Source: Planctomycetota bacterium
GTDB taxonomy: Bacteria; Planctomycetota; PUPC01; DSUN01
Assembly: GCA_016872875.1 (NCBI GenBank)
Contig: VGYW01000122.1
Span: 1 to 19,009 of the forward strand
Length of the DNA stretch: 19,009 nt
Direction of reading: 5' to 3'
This document shows positions 14,716 to 19,009 of the stretch, in pieces (within the stretch, counting starts at the first letter, position 1; each line of letters starts with the position of its first letter). Under the pieces are notes generated by a model. The model saw only the letters and a program-made list of their open reading frames with translations, was not told the origin of the DNA and made no database searches. Position numbers and translations under genes: made by a program.

Positions 14716-14724
14716 GAACAACCC

Positions 14725-14852
14725 TCTCGTCCCCACGCTCCCGCGTGGGGACGGGATGTCCTGGACGCTCCGGCGTCCTTCCCCTGTGCGGGAACGCGGG
14801 ACGCAGGAGCGTCCAGGACACAGCGTCCCGACGGGGGACCGTCGGGACGAGA
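14725..14852. repeat. Three-hairpin palindromic element, copy 1
   Basis: Begins 9 bases after the ptb-buk stop. Hairpin 1: CGTCCCCACG with CGTGGGGACG, 6-base loop. Hairpin 2: outer 15-bp arms TGTCCTGGACGCTCC and GGAGCGTCCAGGACA, continuing through GCGTCC/GGACGC and TTCCC/GGGAA. Hairpin 3: CGTCCCGACGG with CCGTCGGGACG, loop GGGA. The ends TCTCGTCCC and GGGACGAGA also pair, so the element could close into a multi-branch fold. May act as the ptb-buk terminator or mRNA 3'-end stabiliser. Confidence 0.88.
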
Positions 14853-14870
14853 TTGGGGGTGGCGCCGGCC

Positions 14871-15064
14871 CAGCCCCCGCAGGGGGCGGCAGCTCGATAG
14901 CCACGGGCGTAAGCCCGTGGAGCGCGGCGTTGGCCCCTGCCCAGCCCCCGCAGGGGGCGGCAGCTCGATAGCCACGGGCGTAAGCCCGTGGAGCGCGGCG
15001 TTGGCCCCCGCCTAGCCCCCGCAGGGGGCGGCAGCTCGATAGCCACGGGCGTAAGCCCGTGGGA
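14871..15064. repeat. Three tandem 71-bp REP-like units
   Basis: Each unit has two hairpins, GCCCCC-gca-GGGGGC and CCACGGGC-GTAA-GCCCGTGG, joined by GGCAGCTCGATAG. Starts at 14871, 14942 and 15013 (third unit incomplete). The 8-bp CCACGGGC hairpin has the form of a dispersed palindromic element. Confidence 0.88.
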
Positions 15065-15071
15065 CGCCCAT

Positions 15072-15185
15072 CTTCTCCCGGTCCTCGTGGTCAAGGACAC
15101 GCCGGAGATGGAGGAGATTGCCCTGGGCGCCTGCCGTGTCCTGGCCGGCCAGGAGCAGGCGCGGCGCTGCGTGCCGCCGGAGTAG
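15072..15185 (+). pseudogene. Duplicate of the ptb-buk 3' end, copy 2
   Basis: Repeats the last 37 or so codons and stop of ptb-buk (VLVVKDTPEMEEIALGACR through VPPE and stop) with few changes: two silent, Met to Ile and Tyr to Cys. It has no start region and follows GTGGGACGCCCATCT directly after a REP-like hairpin. Not expected to be translated. Confidence 0.9.
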
Positions 15186-15194
15186 GAACAACCC

Positions 15195-15322
15195 TCTCGT
15201 CCCCGCGCTCCCGCGTGGGGACGGGATGTCCTGGACGCTCCGGCGTCCTTCCCCTGTGCGGGAACGCGGGACGCAGGAGCGTCCAGGACACAGCGTCCCG
15301 ACGGGGGACCGTCGGGACGAGA
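15195..15322. repeat. Three-hairpin palindromic element, copy 2
   Basis: Same as 14725-14852 with one visible change (CCCCGCG for CCCCACG) that weakens hairpin 1 to a G-T pair. A single 71-bp-type unit follows from 15341. Confidence 0.88.
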
Positions 15323-15399
15323 TTGGGGGTGGCGCCGGCCCAGCCCCCGCAGGGGGCGGCAGCTCGATAGCCACGGGCGTAGGCCCGTGGGACGCCCAT

Positions 15400-15513
15400 C
15401 TTCTCCCGGTCCTCGTGGTCAAGGACACGCCGGAGATGGAGGAGATGGCCCTGGGCGCCTGCCGTGTCCTGGCCGGCCAGGAGCAGGCGCGGCGCTGCGT
15501 GCCGCCGGAGTAG
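15400..15513 (+). pseudogene. Duplicate of the ptb-buk 3' end, copy 3
   Basis: Same as copy 2 but keeps Met at the Ile position. The junction GTGGGACGCCCATCT is identical to that of copy 2, so the whole 328-bp block was duplicated as a unit. Confidence 0.9.
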
Positions 15514-15522
15514 GAACAACCC

Positions 15523-15650
15523 TCTCGTCCCCGCGCTCCCGCGTGGGGACGGGATGTCCTGGACGCTCCGGCGTCCTTCCCCTGTGCGGGAACGCGGGAC
15601 GCAGGAGCGTCCAGGACACAGCGTCCCGACGGGGGACCGTCGGGACGAGA
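15523..15650. repeat. Three-hairpin palindromic element, copy 3
   Basis: Appears identical to copy 2. Followed by one complete 71-bp unit (15669) and a partial one (15740-15771), which ends about 20 bases before the ACT-protein start codon. Confidence 0.88.
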
Positions 15651-15791
15651 TTGGGGGTGGCGCCGGCCCAGCCCCCGCAGGGGGCGGCAGCTCGATAGCC
15701 ACGGGCGTAGGCCCGTGGGACGCGGCGTTACCCCTTGCCCAGCCCCCGCAGGGGGCGGCAGAAGCCTCGATTCTCCGGGAGACGATTGCCT

Positions 15792-16280
15792 ATGGCAGAT
15801 GGCACAGAGAAGAAGCACTGGGTGTTCCGCGTCGGCGTGGCGGACAGGGCGGGCGCGCTCACGAGCATCGCCTCCGCCTTCTCCAACCGCGGCATCTCCA
15901 TTGACACCGTGGTGGGCCACGGCGCCGCCTATGGCGCCACCCACGACGGCACCGTCGTCGTCACCTTCTGGTGCACGGAGGCGGAGAAGGACGAGATCGT
16001 CCGCGTGGTCAAGCGCCTCTCGAAAGTCACCTATCTCGAGGAGCACGCCTACGATTCGGAGAGCCTGCGCAAGAGCGCGCTCCTCCACACCACGCGCCGC
16101 CTCACGCCGCGCGACGTGGCGGGGCGCGAGACCTTTCTCACCTGCGAGCTGATGCGCCACGAGCGCGGCATCTACACCTACTTCGTCGCCGGCCCCCCCA
16201 GCGAGTTCGACCCCATCGTCACCCAATTCGCCGAGGAGGGCATCCTCAAGGATGTCGTCTACTCCGTCGTGGGCCTCTGA
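15792..16280 (+). CDS. ACT-domain protein, acetolactate synthase small-subunit-like
   Basis: A 162-residue cytoplasmic protein. Residues about 8-80 form an ACT domain: WVFRVGVADRAGALTSIASA followed by NRGISIDTVVG, the pattern of IlvN/IlvH, where it binds branched-chain amino acids to regulate acetolactate synthase. The second half (TFLTCELMRHERGIYTYFV, then FDPIVTQFAEEGILKDVVYS) has the position of the small-subunit C-terminal domain but diverges from it. No catalytic subunit gene is next to it. An isopropylmalate-synthase relative lies 6 kb upstream, so a branched-chain role is possible but inferred. The ATG at 15792 has GGGAG 9 bases upstream; an upstream in-frame start at 15735 would translate repeat sequence. 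It follows the repeat array directly, and no promoter was identified. Confidence 0.7.
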   Translation: MADGTEKKHWVFRVGVADRAGALTSIASAFSNRGISIDTVVGHGAAYGATHDGTVVVTFWCTEAEKDEIVRVVKRLSKVTYLEEHAYDSESLRKSALLHTTRRLTPRDVAGRETFLTCELMRHERGIYTYFVAGPPSEFDPIVTQFAEEGILKDVVYSVVGL

Positions 16281-16337
16281 GCGATTGGCCGCAGGGACGC
16301 GCGGCGCGCATTCCCCTCGCCCGGCGGTGGACCATGG

Positions 16338-16745
16338 TTACGGAGTTGAACAACTCCGTAACCTTTGTCCTCGGCGACGCGTGGGATTGCGGACACGGCG
16401 ATCGAGGGTCCGTCCCCTTGCGCCGGCCCACCATTGCGGAGTTGTTCAACTCCGCAATTGTCGTGCGTGGCGACGCGTAGCATTGGGGACGAGGCGCTCG
16501 GGCGCGCGCGCCCCTGCGGGGGACCACGGTTACGGAGTTGTTCAACTCCGTAATTGTCGTGCGTGGCGACGCGTAGCATTGGGGACGAGGCGCTCGGGCG
16601 CGCGCGCCCCTGCGGGGGACCACGGTTACGGAGTTGTTCAACTCCGTAATTGTCGTGCGCGGGGACGCGTAGCATTGGGGACGAGGCGCTCGGGCGCGCG
16701 CGCCCCTGCGGGGGACCACGGTTACGGAGTTGTTCAACTCCGTAA
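16338..16745. repeat. Five-copy 96-bp tandem array with 24-bp palindromes
   Basis: A near-perfect palindrome (arms TTACGGAGTTG and CAACTCCGTAA around TT, or AA in the first copy) starts at 16338, 16434, 16530, 16626 and 16722: exactly every 96 bases. Copy 2 has compensating changes on both arms (TTGCGG/CCGCAA). The linkers of the last units are almost identical (GACGCGTAGCATTGGGGACG, then GCTCGGGCGCGCGCGCCCC), while the first two are diverged. Since 96 is a multiple of 3, frames stay open across it on both strands. Apart from the hydrolase start, the 16281-16674 spacer holds no gene. Confidence 0.95.
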
Positions 16746-17784
16746 TTGTCTTGCGCGGCGACTTCTCGGGCTAGGGGCCGCCGCTTGTGCGGCACTCGCT
16801 GTCGCACTTGGCTCCTGCACCCCGGCGCCGCGGACGATGCCGCTTGCCGGCCGCGTGGCGTGCCGCGGCTCGCTGAGGCCCGTGAGCGACCCCGACCCAG
16901 GCACCAACGCCCATCTCCAGCGCTACAACTTCCCGCCCGAGCCCTTCGCCTGGACGCTGCGCCCGCTCGGCAGCACCGAGCATTACGCCATCTACCACCT
17001 CACCTTCCCGTCGCCACGGACATACGACCTTGCCGAGGCGAACACCGTCCACGCGGAATACCACCTGCCAATCCAACTCAAGGGACGTGCGCCCGCGGTG
17101 GTGGTGCTCGACATCCTGGACGGGAGCTTCACGGTGGCGCGGCTGGTCAGCCGCGGCTTCGCGATGGCGGGGATTCCGAGCCTGATCGTCAAGATGCCCT
17201 ACTACGGCGAGCGACGCCCCGCAGGCACGACGCTCTATCAGACTTTCGTCGGGCGGCCCGAGCGCATGCTCAAGGCCATCGAGGGCACGGTGGCGGACGT
17301 CCGCCGCGCCGCCTGCTGGCTCCAGTCCCGCCGCGAGGTGGACCCGCGCCGCATCGGGATCGTGGGCGTGAGCCTCGGTGGCATCATCGCCGCCACAGTC
17401 GTCGGGGTTGACCAGCGCTTCAATCGCAATGTCATCGTCCTCGCCGGCGGCGACCCCGCGGCGATCCTTTGGCACGCGCCCGAGACGCGTGGCGTCCGCC
17501 AGCGCTTCATCGAGTTGGGCATCACCCTCGACTCGCTCCGCGAGGGGGCCGTGCCCATTGACCCACTCACCTTCGCCAGGCGCGCGAAGGCCAGCCGGAT
17601 TCTCATGATCAACGCCGCGAAGGACGAAACTGTCTCCCGCCAGAGCACGCTGGCCCTCTGGGGGGCCTTTGGCAAGCCGGCCATCCACTGGTATCCTGCC
17701 GGGCACTACAGCATCTCGCTCTTCATCCCCGCCATTCTCCCCTCCGCCGCCCAATTCGTCCTCTCCGCGCCCCCGACGCGGTAG
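16675..17784 (+). CDS. Alpha/beta-hydrolase-fold lipoprotein (esterase/dienelactone-hydrolase-like), start uncertain
   Basis: The hydrolase domain has a complete triad: Ser in GVSLG (codon at 17371), Asp in NAAKDETVS (codon at 17623) and His in PAGHYS (codon at 17704). Substrate unknown; an ester hydrolase is the likely activity. Upstream, the frame encodes a lipoprotein signal, LARRLLGLGAAACAALAVAL then GSC, with lipobox Cys at 16816-16818, so translation must begin before about 16750. No ATG or GTG lies just upstream in frame; the nearest start is TTG at 16675, inside the 96-bp array, which would add about 26 repeat-encoded residues. The ATG at 16837 would discard the signal. The frame stays open back to 16252. 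The array appears to have displaced the native start. Confidence 0.82.
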   Translation: MGTRRSGARAPAGDHGYGVVQLRNCLARRLLGLGAAACAALAVALGSCTPAPRTMPLAGRVACRGSLRPVSDPDPGTNAHLQRYNFPPEPFAWTLRPLGSTEHYAIYHLTFPSPRTYDLAEANTVHAEYHLPIQLKGRAPAVVVLDILDGSFTVARLVSRGFAMAGIPSLIVKMPYYGERRPAGTTLYQTFVGRPERMLKAIEGTVADVRRAACWLQSRREVDPRRIGIVGVSLGGIIAATVVGVDQRFNRNVIVLAGGDPAAILWHAPETRGVRQRFIELGITLDSLREGAVPIDPLTFARRAKASRILMINAAKDETVSRQSTLALWGAFGKPAIHWYPAGHYSISLFIPAILPSAAQFVLSAPPTR

Positions 17785-17794
17785 GAGATGTCGA

Positions 17795-17822
17795 AGAGTC
17801 TCACGCAGAGGCGCAGAGGGGC
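17795..17822. repeat. Short dispersed-type repeat (TCTCACGCAGAGGCGCAGAGG)
   Basis: A 21-base word of a type that I associate with intergenic dispersed elements (TCTCACGCAGAGGCGCAGAG followed by GGG). Only one copy lies in this window, so repeat status is from recollection, not shown here. It sits exactly where homology of the following broken gene begins. Confidence 0.4.
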
Positions 17823-17852
17823 CGAGGAGAGCCAGCAGAGAAGGCGCTCCCA

Positions 17853-18790
17853 ACGTTCACAGGCGACGCGGAGGCGGAGCGGAACCGCTCGCTCCTGGCC
17901 TCCCTCGAGTTCTCCACCCGCAGGCTGAGCGCGCCGGCCCAGGGCGCACTCCCCTGGCTCGGACTCTTCCGGGGCGGAGTGTTCGAGCATGTGGCGCTTT
18001 TCGTGAGCGAGATGGACCCTCAGGCCTGGGAAGCGGTCCGCGGAGAGCTGGCGGCCACGGGCCTGGTCCGCGTCGAGAGCGAGATACAGCTCAGCGACCG
18101 CCCTTTCCTGCGCTTTCATCCCACCCTCGGCTACGCCGCGGCCCGGCTGGGCGTGCCCGACCCCGAGGCCGCGGCGGGACGCCAGCGCGAGGCCGCCTGG
18201 GCGCTCTTCACCCAGGGCCACTTCAACGAATCGGTCGCCCGCCTCGAAGCCCTCATCGGGCGCCTGCGCACCACCACAGACTTCGATCCCGCCTTCCAGT
18301 TGGCGCAGATTCACCTCCTCCTCGGTGAGCTCGACGAGGCTGAGGAGCATGCCCATCAATCGCGCGAAATCCGCGAGCGGCTAGGGCTGAAGGAAGCATA
18401 CATAGACTACAATACCCTTGCGGAGATCGCCCGTGCGCGTGGAGATGAGGCGCAGGCGGCGGGGTGGGAGAGGAAGCGCGACGAGGCCAGAGCCGAGTTG
18501 CGTCGCCGGGCGACGGCTGGCGGAAGGCCGAGCGGGTTCCGCAGGAGCTGGGGCAGGCAATCGTGGCTCTCGCCGTCGCCTGCGCGCAGGCGGGCCTGAA
18601 TCAGGAGCCGCTTGGCGCGCGGGAGGAGGAAGCGATTGCGACAATGGAGAGGTGGCCCCCGCCGCTGAATGCCCTTCCCGCCTTCCTTCGGGCGCTCTCG
18701 CGGCGCGAGGTGCCCACCGTGCCGCCCTGCCTGCCCGGGCCGCTCGCCGATGCCCTGGGGCAGTTGCTCGCCGCCATCCGCGAGGCATAG
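17853..18790 (+). pseudogene. Remnant of a NB-ARC/STAND-type protein: winged-helix and TPR region
   Basis: The frame reads TFTGDAEAERNRSLLASLEF, STRRLSAPAQGALPWLGLFR and GGVFEHVALFVSEM, then RPFLRFHPTLGYAAA, matching my recollection of the winged-helix segment after the NB-ARC ATPase, then TPR-like helices (EAAWALFTQGHFNESVARLE, FQLAQIHLLLGELDEAEEHA, YNTLAEIARARGDEAQAAGW). No start codon is in frame before GTG 17979, which is inside the domain, and the ATPase is missing. Near 18490-18545 the frame shifts: the original frame ends at 18599 without homology, whereas the next frame gives PQELGQAIVALAVACAQAGL to LGQLLAAIREA, a plausible native C-terminus ending at 18790. It is short for the family even in its TPR part. 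A decayed gene is the best reading. Confidence 0.7.
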
Positions 18791-18815
18791 CCCGCGCTTC
18801 TGGCGGAAACGCGCA

Positions 18816-18845
18816 CCAGCAAAAGACAGCGGGTGTCTTTTCTGG
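18816..18845 (+). terminator. Rho-independent-type hairpin
   Basis: Arms AAAAGACA (18821-18828) and TGTCTTTT (18834-18841) around GCGGG, extended by CCAG/CTGG. The U-rich right arm forms part of the stem. It lies 26 bases after the last stop of the NB-ARC/TPR remnant and is nearly symmetrical, so it could work in both directions. Confidence 0.6.
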
Positions 18846-18898
18846 CCGCCAGAGGCGGGCGGGTGAGGGTGCCTTCTGAGGGGGCGGCGGCTCAAGCA

Positions 18899-19009
18899 CC
18901 CTCACCCCAACCCTCTCCCCGAGGGAGAGGGGGTGGGCGCCCTCACCCCAACCCTCTCCCCGAGGGAGAGGGGGTGGGCGCCCTCACCCCAACCCTCTCC
19001 CCGAGGGAG
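18899..19009. repeat. 41-bp tandem repeat with CCCTCTCCC hairpins, cut by window end
   Basis: The word CCCTCACCCC starts at 18899, 18940 and 18981: an exact 41-bp period. Each unit holds the hairpin CCCTCTCCC-CGA-GGGAGAGGG followed by GGGTGGGCG. At least two full copies and part of a third are present; the array runs off the window. Confidence 0.92.

Larger units (their letters stand above)
14602..15771. repeat. Composite tandem array: 328-bp unit with nested 71-bp units
   Basis: Three successive blocks each contain the ptb-buk 3' end, a three-hairpin palindrome and a 71-bp hairpin pair. Block starts, measured at the word GTCCTCGTGG, are 14611, 15081 and 15409: spacings of 470 (328 + 2 x 71) and 328 bases. 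The 71-bp unit starts at 14871, 14942, 15013, 15341, 15669 and 15740 (partial). Blocks 2 and 3 share substitutions absent from block 1 (TGC for TAC, ACGCCG for ACCCCT), so block 2-3 duplication came later. Apart from the end of ptb-buk, no genuine gene lies in this 1.1 kb; its open frames are repeat artefacts. Confidence 0.93.

Noticed and set aside
14621..16226. Multiple overlapping open frames on both strands in the repeat array
   Set aside because: They are reiterations of hairpin sequence in different frames; none has a family match except the copied butyrate kinase tail.
16338..16745. CRISPR array
   Set aside because: Units are repeated in full at a constant 96 bases with near-identical linkers, so there are no unique spacers, and no cas genes are present.
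16246..16807. Minus-strand repeat proteins (VTVVPRRGARARAPRPQCYA units)
   Set aside because: The frame is open only because the 96-bp period is a multiple of 3; it has no signal, domain or RBS.
1..19009. tRNA, rRNA, riboswitch, prophage or transposase genes
   Set aside because: None of the expected conserved sequences was recognised on either strand; absence by eye is not as strong as a covariance-model search.

Overview
This is a GC-rich bacterial chromosome segment. Its gene set (a DUF1844 protein, a URO-D-superfamily protein, a xylose isomerase, a secreted beta-helix protein, a NB-ARC/TPR-type remnant) and its intergenic spaces packed with several unrelated repeat families suggest an uncultured Planctomycetota or related PVC-group bacterium. 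That placement is an impression from gene content, not a phylogenetic result. No rRNA, tRNA, CRISPR array, integrase or transposase was found.

Layout, left to right. (1) 1-5000: the 3' end of an FGGY sugar kinase, converging on a 1005-residue single-chain Type IIG restriction-modification enzyme, then a URO-D-superfamily protein; the last two lie on the minus strand, each behind its own sigma70-like promoter. (2) 5000-7750: a repeat-filled spacer, a complete xylose isomerase (xylA) with a clear promoter and RBS, a large inverted repeat, and a minus-strand pair encoding a DUF1844 protein and a coiled-coil protein. (3) 7750-10500: a tungstate-binding lipoprotein (tupA) divergent from an isopropylmalate/homocitrate-synthase-family enzyme, then a four-helix membrane protein. 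(4) 10500-12430: a minimal nucleotidyltransferase with a damaged HEPN partner (MntA-HepT type), and a secreted parallel beta-helix protein. (5) 12430-15790: a phosphate butyryltransferase-butyrate kinase gene fusion, followed by about 1.1 kb of tandem repeats that contain two extra copies of the fusion gene's own 3' end plus long multi-hairpin palindromes. (6) 15790-19009: an ACT-domain protein resembling the acetolactate synthase small subunit, a five-copy 96-bp palindromic tandem array running into an alpha/beta-hydrolase lipoprotein gene, a broken NB-ARC/TPR-type gene, a terminator, and a 41-bp repeat running off the end.

Functionally the region is mostly carbon metabolism: pentose entry (sugar kinase and xylA), acyl-CoA to acyl-phosphate to acid plus ATP (Ptb-Buk), and 2-oxoacid/branched-chain chemistry (synthase and ACT protein). 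Two damaged loci of defence or regulatory type (HEPN and NB-ARC/TPR) and one apparently intact restriction system are mixed in. Eight promoters of the form TTGnnn-16/17-TAnnnT or close to it can be read by eye. Four of them form two back-to-back divergent pairs, and one appears to give a leaderless tupA mRNA. The most unusual items are the Ptb-Buk fusion with its reiterated 3' end, and the 96-bp array that seems to have replaced the start of a lipoprotein gene.
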